Source: an uncultured Magnetospirillum sp. | Lineage (GTDB): Bacteria > Pseudomonadota > Alphaproteobacteria > Rhodospirillales > Magnetospirillaceae | Direction: 5' to 3' | DNA: 64,000 nucleotides | Assembly: GCF_903853455.1 (NCBI RefSeq) | Contig: NZ_CAINTR010000164.1 | Location: 1 to 64,000 of the forward strand | Shown here: piece after piece, positions 55,628 to 64,000 of the stretch | How positions within the stretch are numbered: the stretch's first letter is position 1 | Layout: the number at the start of each line of letters is the position of its first letter | Notes under the pieces: model-generated | Seen by the model: the letters and a program-made list of their open reading frames with translations, nothing else | Told to the model about the DNA's origin: nothing | The model's database searches: none | Translations under genes and position numbers: made by a program

Positions 55628-57034
55628 ATGCCCGAAACACCCACACGCACGGATAAGGGCCGCGCCCTGCTGCGCCGCGCCAAGCCGGCATCCGACGTCC
55701 TCCGCGTGGATCAGTCCTGGCCGATTCTGGTGGTGGACGACGAGCCCGACGTGCACGCCATGACGCGGGTGCTGTTGCGCGACCTGTCCTTCCAGGACCG
55801 CCCGTTCGAGGTGGTCAGCGCCTATTCCGCCGCCGAGGCCCGCCGCATCCTGGCCGAACGTCCCGACATCCCGGTGGCCCTGCTGGACGTGGTGATGGAA
55901 ACCGCCGACGCCGGCCTCACCCTGGTCGAGCATATCCGCCGCGACCTGGGCAACAACCGTCTGGCCATCGTGCTGCGGACCGGACAGCCGGGCGAGGCGC
56001 CCGAGCGCGAGGTCATGCTGGCCTACGACATCAACGACTATCGCGGCAAGACCGAGCTGACCGCCCAGAAGCTGTTCACCGCCCTGGTCGGCGGCCTGCG
56101 CTCCTGGACCAACCTGACCACCATCGAGACGCTCAACGCCACCCTGGAGCAGCGGGTGGAAGAGCGGACCAGCGAGTTGGACCGTGCGCGGCGCTTCGCC
56201 GAGAAGCTGGTGGACATGCTGCCCCATCCGGTCTGGTACAAGGATGCCGACGGCGATCTCCAGATGTACAACCGCGCCTTCCGGGACCTGTTTGACCTGC
56301 CCGAGGGCGGCTCGGCCATGCCCGGCCCGTTGGCGGAGCTGGACCGCGCCACCGACCGGGGCGTTCTGGCCGGTCCGGGCCGGCTGGCGCAGGAAGCCAC
56401 CCTGGAGATCGGCAGCGACCAGCGGACGGTGATGATCAGCAAGGGGCTGCTGACCGAGGAGAGCGCCGGCTCGCCGGGAACCATCGGGCTGATCACCGAC
56501 ATCACCGAGCGCAAGCGGATGGAACACCAGTTGCGCCAGTTGGCCACCACCGACGACCTGACCGGAACCCTGAACCGCCGCGCCTTCTTCGCCGCCGCCG
56601 AGCAGGAGGTCGAACGCTCGGCCCGCTACGGCAACGGCGTCTCGGTGGTGATGTTCGACCTCGACCACTTCAAGCAGGTCAACGACCTCCATGGCCACGC
56701 CGTCGGCGACCTGGCGCTGCGGGCGGCGGCCGACGCCCTGCGGGCCAGCCTGCGGGAAGTGGACATCCTGGGGCGTCTCGGTGGCGAGGAATTCGCCATC
56801 CTGCTGCCGGAAACGCCGCTGGCCGGCGCCGTCGACGTCGCCGAACGCCTGCGCCAGGCCATCGCCGCCATCGCCATCCCGCTGGACTCGAACCGGCCGC
56901 CGCTGACTCTGACCGCCAGCCTGGGCGTCGCCGAACGCGCCGGCGACGAGACTTCCGTGGACAAGGTCCTGGCCCGCGCCGACATGGCGCTGTACCGCGC
57001 CAAGGCCCAGGGTCGCAACCAGGTGGCGGCTTAG
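55628..57034 (+). CDS. Receiver-PAS-GGDEF diguanylate cyclase (SiaD-like output)
   Basis: A 468-residue protein. The N-terminal receiver has WPILVVDDEPDVHAM, D87 in VALLDVVMETADAG and LRTGQPGEAPEREVML; it is very like the receiver of the hybrid kinase at 52098. A coiled coil and a PAS-like domain (about 190-300, LPHPVWYKDADGDLQMYNRA) are followed by a GGDEF domain with GGEEF at 385-389 and an I-site REVD at 376-379. It should make c-di-GMP on phosphorylation, and in this setting is the natural client for SiaC. The start at 55628 has only a weak site; 55574 is in frame. Confidence 0.92.
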   Translation: MPETPTRTDKGRALLRRAKPASDVLRVDQSWPILVVDDEPDVHAMTRVLLRDLSFQDRPFEVVSAYSAAEARRILAERPDIPVALLDVVMETADAGLTLVEHIRRDLGNNRLAIVLRTGQPGEAPEREVMLAYDINDYRGKTELTAQKLFTALVGGLRSWTNLTTIETLNATLEQRVEERTSELDRARRFAEKLVDMLPHPVWYKDADGDLQMYNRAFRDLFDLPEGGSAMPGPLAELDRATDRGVLAGPGRLAQEATLEIGSDQRTVMISKGLLTEESAGSPGTIGLITDITERKRMEHQLRQLATTDDLTGTLNRRAFFAAAEQEVERSARYGNGVSVVMFDLDHFKQVNDLHGHAVGDLALRAAADALRASLREVDILGRLGGEEFAILLPETPLAGAVDVAERLRQAIAAIAIPLDSNRPPLTLTASLGVAERAGDETSVDKVLARADMALYRAKAQGRNQVAA

Positions 57035-57047
57035 GGGAGTACGCAGA

Positions 57048-57076
57048 TTTCCCTCTCCCTCAGGGAGAGGGGGAAA
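57048..57076. repeat. REP-like palindrome, second locus
   Basis: TTTCCCTCTCCCT (57048-57060) mirrors AGGGAGAGGGGGAAA (57062-57076). It is one half of the compound repeat at 28997-29113. The modC gene ends inside it. It also stands 14 bases after the GGDEF gene, between two convergent genes. Confidence 0.8.
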
Positions 57077-58160
57077 TACCCGCCACGTCGCCGCGGGCGA
57101 TGGTCAGGGCTTTGATCAGGGCGTGGACCCGCATGCCCGGCACCAGCCCCAGCTGAGCCTGGGCCAGGGCGGTGATCTGCCCCCACAGCGGCGCGCCGCC
57201 GCAAGACAGCACCACGTCCACCAGGAAGGCGTCGGTCGGCGTCACCGAGGTCACCACCGCCGGAAGAACGTTGCGGATGCTGACCCGCTCGGGCGGCTCG
57301 ATGGCGATGGCGATGTCGCGGGCATGGATACGCACCCGCACCTTGCTCCCCACCGGCAGGTCGGCGTGGCTGACCAGCAGGGTGCCGCCGCCGAAGGACA
57401 GGCGGCTGACGCCATAGGCGGCGTCGTGGCTGGCCACCATGGCCGACACCACCGCGCCGGCCTCGTAGCGCCCGGTGAGCGGCCGCAGCGCCGGATCGGC
57501 CATCAGTTGCTCCAGCGGCCCCGCCGCCGCCACCCGCCCGTCATCCATCAGTGCCAGCGTGTCGGCCAGCCGCAGCACCTCGTCCATGGCGTGGCTGACA
57601 TAGAGGATGGGAATGGCGAACTGGCGTGCCAGCTTGGCGATGAAAGGCAGCAGTTCCGCCTTGCGTGCCGAATCCAGCGCCGCCAGCGGCTCGTCCATCA
57701 GCAGGATGCGGGGGCTGGCCAGCAGGGCGCGGCCGATGGCCACCCGCTGCTTCTCGCCGCCCGACAGATTGGCGGGACGGCGGTCCAGCAGGGATTCGAT
57801 CCCCAGCACATCGACCACCTGGTCGAAATCCACCGCCCGCTCGGCCGCCGCCAGCCGGTTGCGCCCAAACACCAGGTTGCCGCGCACCGACAGATGGGGA
57901 AACAGCCGGTGTTCCTGGAAGACATAGCCCAGCCGCCGTCGCTCGGGGGCCAGATCCACGCCGGAGGCGGAGTCGAACAGCACCTTGCCGTCCACCTCGA
58001 TCCGCCCGGAATCGGGACGTGATAGCCCGGCCACCATGTTGATCACCGAGGTCTTGCCCGACCCCGAGCGCCCGTACAGCGCCGTCACCCCCGCTCCGGC
58101 GGCGAGATCCACGTCCAGTTGGAAGTCGCCCTGGCGACGGCGGACGGACAGGTTCAGCAT
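57060..58160 (-). CDS. modC: Molybdate ABC transporter ATP-binding protein ModC
   Basis: A 366-residue ATPase of the molybdate importer. The Walker A is GRSGSGKTS, the signature NLSGGEKQRVAIGRALLASP, the Walker B LLMDEPLAALD and the switch His is in ILYVSHAMDE. The C-terminal part is a TOBE/MOP domain that would bind oxyanion (VRIHARDIAIAIEPPERVSI). The last residues (ISPSP) and the stop are supplied by the REP-like element. The start at 58160 is 5 bases after modB. Confidence 0.95.
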   Translation of the reverse strand: MLNLSVRRRQGDFQLDVDLAAGAGVTALYGRSGSGKTSVINMVAGLSRPDSGRIEVDGKVLFDSASGVDLAPERRRLGYVFQEHRLFPHLSVRGNLVFGRNRLAAAERAVDFDQVVDVLGIESLLDRRPANLSGGEKQRVAIGRALLASPRILLMDEPLAALDSARKAELLPFIAKLARQFAIPILYVSHAMDEVLRLADTLALMDDGRVAAAGPLEQLMADPALRPLTGRYEAGAVVSAMVASHDAAYGVSRLSFGGGTLLVSHADLPVGSKVRVRIHARDIAIAIEPPERVSIRNVLPAVVTSVTPTDAFLVDVVLSCGGAPLWGQITALAQAQLGLVPGMRVHALIKALTIARGDVAGISPSP

Positions 58161-58165
58161 CGCCG

Positions 58166-58858
58166 TCAGGCCTTCAGCCGGGCCTGGACCCGGCGCGACA
58201 GCACTTCCGAGGCCAGCAGGGCGGCGAAGGCCACCACCACCGAGATGACACACAGCCGCAGCGCCGCGGCGTCGCCGCCCGGCGTCTGGGTCAGGGCGTA
58301 CAGCGCGATGGGCAGGGTGCGGGTCTCGCCCGGAATATTGGAGACGAAGGTGATGGTGGCGCCGAACTCGGACAGCGAGCGGGCGAAGGCCAGGATCACC
58401 CCGGTCAGCACGCCGGGCAGCATCAGCGGCAGGGTGACCGAGACGAAGGTCCGCACCGGACCGCAGCCCAGCGTCCGCGCCGCCTGCTCCAGACCACGGT
58501 CGACGCCCTCCAGCGACAGCCGGATGGCACGGACCATCAGGGGAAAGGCGATGACCGCCGAGGCGATGGCCGCTCCCTTCCAGGTGAAGGCGATGGTGAT
58601 GCCGAACCAGTCGAACAGCCAGCCCCCCACCACGCCGCGCCGTCCCAGCACCACCAGCAGGACATAGCCCACCACCACCGGCGGCAGCACCAGCGGCAGG
58701 TGGATCAACCCGTCCACCACCACCTTGCCCGGAAAGTCGCGCCGCGCCAGCAGCCAGGCGCAGGCCAGCCCCAGCGGCAGCGAGCCGGCCACCGCCCAGC
58801 TCGACACCAGCAGAGACAGGCCCAACGCCTCGATCTCAAGCGGTGTCATGGTGAACAT
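58166..58858 (-). CDS. modB: Molybdate ABC transporter permease ModB
   Basis: A 230-residue membrane permease with five to six hydrophobic segments. The ABC-coupling helix (EAA loop) is LEQAARTLGCGPVRTFVSVTLP. VLPPVVVGYVLLVVLG and the late RSLSEFGATITFVSNIPGET are typical for ModB. It would combine with ModC and a ModA binding protein; modA is not in the window. It is divergent from nothing: the next gene to the right, DUF484, is in the same direction, 129 bases upstream. Confidence 0.95.
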   Translation of the reverse strand: MFTMTPLEIEALGLSLLVSSWAVAGSLPLGLACAWLLARRDFPGKVVVDGLIHLPLVLPPVVVGYVLLVVLGRRGVVGGWLFDWFGITIAFTWKGAAIASAVIAFPLMVRAIRLSLEGVDRGLEQAARTLGCGPVRTFVSVTLPLMLPGVLTGVILAFARSLSEFGATITFVSNIPGETRTLPIALYALTQTPGGDAAALRLCVISVVVAFAALLASEVLSRRVQARLKA

Positions 58859-58987
58859 GGCGGAATCCTTGGGAAATGCGACTCCTCGAGAGCTACCACA
58901 CTCGCGCCCCGAAGTAGACGAAAGATTCGCACGGCCTCACCCTCGCCCTGGCGGGACGAGGCGCCCCGTTCAAGGTTCCGTCCGACG

Positions 58988-59701
58988 TCACCCCACGAAG
59001 CGCAGCACGCTGCGTTCGACCACGCGGGCGAGGAAGGCGATCAGTTCGGTGGCCTGGCCGGCATGGAAGGTACGGCCGTTGCGCGAGCCCAGCGCCATGA
59101 CGCCTTCGGGGCAGGGGCCGCCGGGGCTGAGGCGCACCACCGCCGAGGACTGCACCAGGCCGGCGCCGTCGCCGAACAGCGCCGGGTCGCCCGGCAGTTC
59201 CTCGGTCAAGGCGCATTCCCGGTCGCTGCCGCCCATCATATGGGCCACCGTGCCGGGGACCAGGGTCAGCAGGCCAGGCGCCACCAACTTGGGCAGCGGC
59301 GCCTCGGGCGTCTCGAAGCACAAGGTGGCCACGTCCACGTCCAGCAAGGCCGGCAGGTCGTCGCTGATGGCCTCGACCAGTTCGGCCAGCGTGTCGGCCG
59401 ACAGGATGGCCAGTACCGCCTTGTGGGTGCGGGTCTGGATCGACATGTTGCTGCGGCTGGTGTGGATCAGGTGCTCGGCGGCGCCGCGCACCCGCTCGAC
59501 CTCGTCGCGCAGCCGGTCGATCATGAAGACCTGCATGTCGAGCACGCCGTCATCCTCGGACCAGCGCGACGGCGGCGACAGCGCCAGCAGCAGGTCGGGG
59601 TGCCGCACCAGGAAATCGGGATGCGCCAGAAGATAGGCCTCCACCTGCTTCTCGTCGGGCAGGGGCAACTGGAGGGCTGCGTCGTCGCGCTTACGCGCCA
59701 T
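58988..59701 (-). CDS. DUF484 family protein
   Basis: A 237-residue cytoplasmic protein. The conserved N-terminus (PDEKQVEAYLLAHPDFLVRH) and the GAF-like C-terminal part (LVQSSAVVRLSPGGPCPEGV; MALGSRNGRTFHAGQATELI) are DUF484 hallmarks. In many proteobacteria the gene is beside xerC; here it is divergent from priA and no xerC follows. Its function is unknown, with a possible role in signalling through the GAF-like fold. Confidence 0.88.
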   Translation of the reverse strand: MARKRDDAALQLPLPDEKQVEAYLLAHPDFLVRHPDLLLALSPPSRWSEDDGVLDMQVFMIDRLRDEVERVRGAAEHLIHTSRSNMSIQTRTHKAVLAILSADTLAELVEAISDDLPALLDVDVATLCFETPEAPLPKLVAPGLLTLVPGTVAHMMGGSDRECALTEELPGDPALFGDGAGLVQSSAVVRLSPGGPCPEGVMALGSRNGRTFHAGQATELIAFLARVVERSVLRFVG

Positions 59702-59783
59702 GCTGGTCCCCTAAAAAACAGGAAAACACCGCCGGGGATTCGACGGCTGTTGCGCTGGAGCCTGGAACATCGGAGGCTAGCTT

Positions 59784-61985
59784 ATGCTCGCCGAGTCGTC
59801 CACTTCAACCCCCCCGTTTTTTTCTCCTGGCCATCGCATCGCGGTGTTGCTGCCGTTGCCGCTGGCCGGAGCCTACGATTACCTGGTCGGCGACCACGGC
59901 GTGGTGGCGGGGGATTTTGTCGCGGTGCCGCTGGGTCATCGCGAGGTGGTGGGCGTGGTGTGGGGCGCCGGTGCCGGCGATGTGCCGGCGGCCAAGCTGC
60001 GGCCGGTCGTCCGCCGCCTGGAGGCCCGGCCGTTGTCCGAGGTCACCCGCGCCTTCGTCGATTGGGTGGCGGCCTACACCATGGCGCCGGCCGGGGCGGT
60101 GCTGAAAATGGCCATGAGCGTGCCGGCGGCGCTGGAGCCGGCCCCGGGGCTGACGGCGGTGCGCCGCGCCGACGTTTCGCCCGTCCTCAAGGAGACTCCC
60201 GCCCGGCGCAAGGTGCTGGAGGTGGTGGGGTGGCTGCCGCCGCTGAGCCCCGCCGACCTCGCCCGCGAGGCCGGAGTGGGGGCGGCGGTGGTCAAGGGCC
60301 TGATGGAGGCGGGGGCGCTGGAAACCGTCGAGCTGCCACGGCCGCCGCTGTTCCAGCCGCCCGACCTCACCCTGCCGGCGGCGGTGCTGTCGCCCGATCA
60401 GCGCCGTGCTGCCGATGCTCTGGTGGCGGCGGTGGGGGGCGGTTTTTCGGTGGCGTTGATCGACGGCGTCACCGGCTCGGGCAAGACCGAGGTCTATTTC
60501 GAGGCCATCGCCGCCACCCTGGCCAAGGGCGGGCAGGTCCTGGTGCTGCTGCCGGAGATCGCCCTGTCGGCCCAGTGGCTGGAACGTTTCACCCGGCGCT
60601 TCGGGGTCAAGCCGGCCGAGTGGCATTCCGAGCTGACCGACGCCAGGCGGCGGGACACCTGGCGGGCGGTGGCCCATGGCGAGGCCCGCGTCGTGGTCGG
60701 AGCCCGCTCGGCCCTGTTCCTGCCCTACCCTGAGTTGGGGTTGATCGTGGTGGACGAGGAGCATGACGGCGCCTTCAAGCAGGAGGAAGGCGTCAGCTAT
60801 CACGCCCGCGACATGGCGGTGGTGCGGGGGCGCCTCGGCGGTTTTCCGGTGGTGCTGGCCTCGGCGACGCCGTCGCTGGAGACCATGGCCAATGTCCAGG
60901 GCGGCCGCTACGGCCTGCTGCACCTGCCCGACCGCCATGCCGGCGCGGTGATGCCGGAGATGAACCCGGTGGATCTGCGCCGCCATCCGCCGCCGCGCGG
61001 CCGCTGGCTGAGCCCGGTGCTGGTCCAGGCGTTGGAGGAGACCTTCGCCGCCGGCGAGCAGGCCATGCTCTACCTCAATCGGCGCGGCTACGCACCGCTG
61101 ACCCTGTGCCGGACCTGTGGCCACCGGCTGCAATGCCCCCACTGCACCGCCTGGCTGGTGGAGCATCGCTCCGCCGGGCGGCTGATCTGTCACCATTGCG
61201 GCTACTTCATCCGGCTGCCGAAAAAGTGCCCCCAATGCGAAGCCGAGGACAGCTTCGCCGCCTGCGGTCCCGGTGTCGAACGGGTTGCCGAGGAGGCGGC
61301 CCTGCTGTTTCCCCAGGCCCGCATGGCGGTGATGACCTCGGACACCTGCGCCGGCCCCCATGCGGCGGCCGAGTTCGTGCGCCGGGTGGCGGCCCACGAG
61401 ATCGACCTGCTGGTGGGCACCCAGATCGTGGCCAAGGGCTATCACTTTCCCATGCTGACGGTGGTGGGGGTGGTGGACGCCGATCTGGGGCTGGAAGGCG
61501 GCGATCTGCGGGCGGGCGAGCGCACCCACCAGTTGCTGTCGCAGGTGTCGGGCCGCGCCGGCCGGGCCGAGCGGCCGGGCCGGGTGTTCCTCCAGACCTA
61601 TCAGCCCGACCACCCGGTGATGCGGGCGCTGTGCTCGGGCCAGCGCGACGGCTTCATCGCCCGCGAGGCCGAGATGCGACGCGACGCCGGCATGCCACCC
61701 TACGGAAGGCTGGCGGCGCTGATCCTGTCGGCTCCCGACATGGGGCTGCTGGACGGCTTCGCCACCCGGCTGTCTCGCGCCGCCCCCCATGGCGGCGGCG
61801 TCGAGGTGCTGGGCCCCGCCCCGGCCCCCATGGCATTGTTGCGCGGCAAGCACCGGCGGCGCTTCCTGGTCAAGGCGCCGCGCGGGGTCAACCTCCAGAC
61901 CACGCTCCGCGACTGGCTGGTCCGGGTCGAGGTGCCCCGAGGGGTGCGGGTGCAGGTGGACATCGACCCCTACAGTTTTTTTTAA
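59784..61985 (+). CDS. priA: Primosomal helicase PriA
   Basis: A 733-residue helicase that reloads DnaB at stalled replication forks. The N-terminal DNA-binding domain ([30 protein letters not shown]) precedes the DEAD-like motor. Walker A is [12 protein letters not shown] near residue 230, Walker B VVDEEHD near 325, then ASATPSLE. The zinc region has [24 protein letters not shown] and CPQCEAED. Motif VI is in [15 protein letters not shown]. Full length. It is divergent from DUF484 and precedes the ATP synthase genes. Confidence 0.95.
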   Translation: MLAESSTSTPPFFSPGHRIAVLLPLPLAGAYDYLVGDHGVVAGDFVAVPLGHREVVGVVWGAGAGDVPAAKLRPVVRRLEARPLSEVTRAFVDWVAAYTMAPAGAVLKMAMSVPAALEPAPGLTAVRRADVSPVLKETPARRKVLEVVGWLPPLSPADLAREAGVGAAVVKGLMEAGALETVELPRPPLFQPPDLTLPAAVLSPDQRRAADALVAAVGGGFSVALIDGVTGSGKTEVYFEAIAATLAKGGQVLVLLPEIALSAQWLERFTRRFGVKPAEWHSELTDARRRDTWRAVAHGEARVVVGARSALFLPYPELGLIVVDEEHDGAFKQEEGVSYHARDMAVVRGRLGGFPVVLASATPSLETMANVQGGRYGLLHLPDRHAGAVMPEMNPVDLRRHPPPRGRWLSPVLVQALEETFAAGEQAMLYLNRRGYAPLTLCRTCGHRLQCPHCTAWLVEHRSAGRLICHHCGYFIRLPKKCPQCEAEDSFAACGPGVERVAEEAALLFPQARMAVMTSDTCAGPHAAAEFVRRVAAHEIDLLVGTQIVAKGYHFPMLTVVGVVDADLGLEGGDLRAGERTHQLLSQVSGRAGRAERPGRVFLQTYQPDHPVMRALCSGQRDGFIAREAEMRRDAGMPPYGRLAALILSAPDMGLLDGFATRLSRAAPHGGGVEVLGPAPAPMALLRGKHRRRFLVKAPRGVNLQTTLRDWLVRVEVPRGVRVQVDIDPYSFF

Positions 61986-62107
61986 TGAAGTTTTTTTCGG
62001 CGGGTAGGTGCCCCACCCGGTGAGAAAACGCTGGAAACGGCGGGTTTGGGCGCAATTTCGGCATGGCTGATATTGCGGGCGCCTCCCCCGAATGGGCAGG
62101 AGTCGTC

Positions 62108-62136
62108 TTGCAACGCAAAACTCGATGTGCTAGTTA
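62108..62136 (+). promoter_or_regulatory. Candidate promoter of the atp operon
   Basis: TTGCAA (62108-62113) and TAGTTA (62131-62136, preceded by TGC as in extended -10 boxes) are spaced by 17 bases. They lie about 100 bases upstream of atpH. Confidence 0.5.
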
Positions 62137-62237
62137 ACCGACGCGCTACCGGGGGCCTTTCCTGGTGGATGTCAGAATATTTTTGCGTATCAATAGGTTA
62201 CGGCCGCCGGTTCGACCCTAATCAAGGACTTGCCCAG

Positions 62238-62791
62238 GTGCCATCCGAAACAATTGGCGTGATCGCCACCCGTTATGCCGCCGCCCTCTTCGAGTTGGCC
62301 GATTCGTCGTCCGCGCTCGACCAAGTGGCCGGTGACCTCAAGACGTTGAAGTCCATGATTCACCAGAGCGTGGATCTGCGGCGTCTCGTCGATAGCCCCG
62401 TATTGAGCCGGACCGAGCAGGGCAGGGCGATCACCGCCGTCGCCCAGGCTTGCGGCTTTTCGGAGCTGACCACGAAATTCCTCGGGCTGGTGGCCAAGAA
62501 CCGCCGCCTGTTCACCCTTCTGGGGGTGATCGAATCCTATCTCGGCCGGCTCGCTGCCCGCCGCGGAGAGAAGTCCGCCTCGGTGGCTTCCTCGGTGGCT
62601 TTGACGCCGGCCCAGCAAGACGCCCTCGTCTCCGCCCTCAAGACCGCGTTCGGCGGCAATGTCGCCGTCGATATCAAGGTCGATCCCAGCTTGCTGGGTG
62701 GCCTGGTGGTGCAGGTCGGCTCCCGTATGGTTGACAGCTCGTTGAAGACGAAGCTGCAGCATCTCAAGCTCGCTATGAAAGGGGTTGGATA

Positions 62792-62792
<1 letters not shown>
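62238..62792 (+). CDS. atpH: F1F0 ATP synthase delta subunit
   Basis: A 184-residue subunit that links F1 to the peripheral stalk. The helical N-domain has [19 protein letters not shown], and the C-terminal part has [20 protein letters not shown] with the conserved Gly-Gly-(Leu/Val)-Val-x-x-Gly-Ser-x-x-x-Asp-Ser pattern. The GTG at 62238 is chosen because it gives the usual length; AAGGA lies 9 bases upstream. A longer frame from 62046 has no family support. It overlaps atpA by one base (TAATG). In alphaproteobacteria the F1 genes form a separate atpHAGDC operon. Confidence 0.95.

Positions 62793-64000
<1,208 letters not shown>

Overview
The window looks like a chromosomal segment of a high-GC alphaproteobacterium, most plausibly a Magnetospirillum-type member of the Rhodospirillales. 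This rests on an alphaproteobacterial MipZ division ATPase, an FzlA-type FtsZ-binding GST-like protein, an Irr-like Fur regulator, an atpH-atpA start of the F1 operon next to priA, and a high density of c-di-GMP and chemotaxis genes. The genus is an inference; the class is well supported.

Region by region. (1) 1-2595 is the edge of an integrated element: an IS21-like terminus that seems to cut a gene, a DUF4160/DUF2442 pair, a tyrosine integrase, and a 3'-half tRNA-Thr(CGU) copy that marks the attachment site. (2) 2.9-8.4 kb holds an exported amino-acid racemase, an exported alpha/beta hydrolase, a periplasmic solute-binding-like protein followed by a membrane diguanylate cyclase, and a hemolysin III protein. 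(3) 8.4-16.2 kb has a fatty-acid desaturase and a TetR-controlled tripartite RND efflux operon, with a tiny lipoprotein behind it. (4) 16.3-23 kb contains a chemoreceptor with a C-terminal PilZ domain, a NUDIX protein, FzlA, a polysaccharide deacetylase, a GNAT acetyltransferase, a LysE exporter, bacteriohemerythrin and two small Cys-rich proteins. (5) 23.1-28.9 kb carries pgm, ugd and galU (UDP-glucose/UDP-glucuronate supply) and mipZ. (6) 29-36.3 kb carries a molybdopterin oxidoreductase, then a tight operon of an FAD oxidoreductase, a GH114-like exported protein and an acyl-CoA-synthetase-like protein that has lost its catalytic lysine, then two small proteins. (7) 36.3-41.3 kb has a probable non-coding RNA, a low-molecular-weight phosphatase and two tandem Kup potassium transporters. 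(8) 41.3-50.9 kb contains a sirtuin gene broken by one amber codon, a beta-hydroxylase-family protein, a DsbD/ScsB-like disulfide reductase, Irr, MlaA, an unusual protein with a transposase-type HTH, and a glycogen-debranching enzyme. (9) 51.3-57 kb is a six-gene signalling cluster (response regulator, receiver-kinase hybrid, SiaB, SiaC, histidine kinase, receiver-PAS-GGDEF) that resembles the Pseudomonas SiaABCD switch without its PP2C phosphatase. (10) 57-64 kb has modC-modB, a DUF484 gene, priA, atpH and the 5' part of atpA.

The most interesting candidates are the rewired Sia cluster, the oxidoreductase/GH114/degenerate-synthetase operon, the intergenic RNA candidate near 36.6 kb, the amber-interrupted cobB, and a dispersed palindromic repeat that supplies the stop codons of two unrelated genes.
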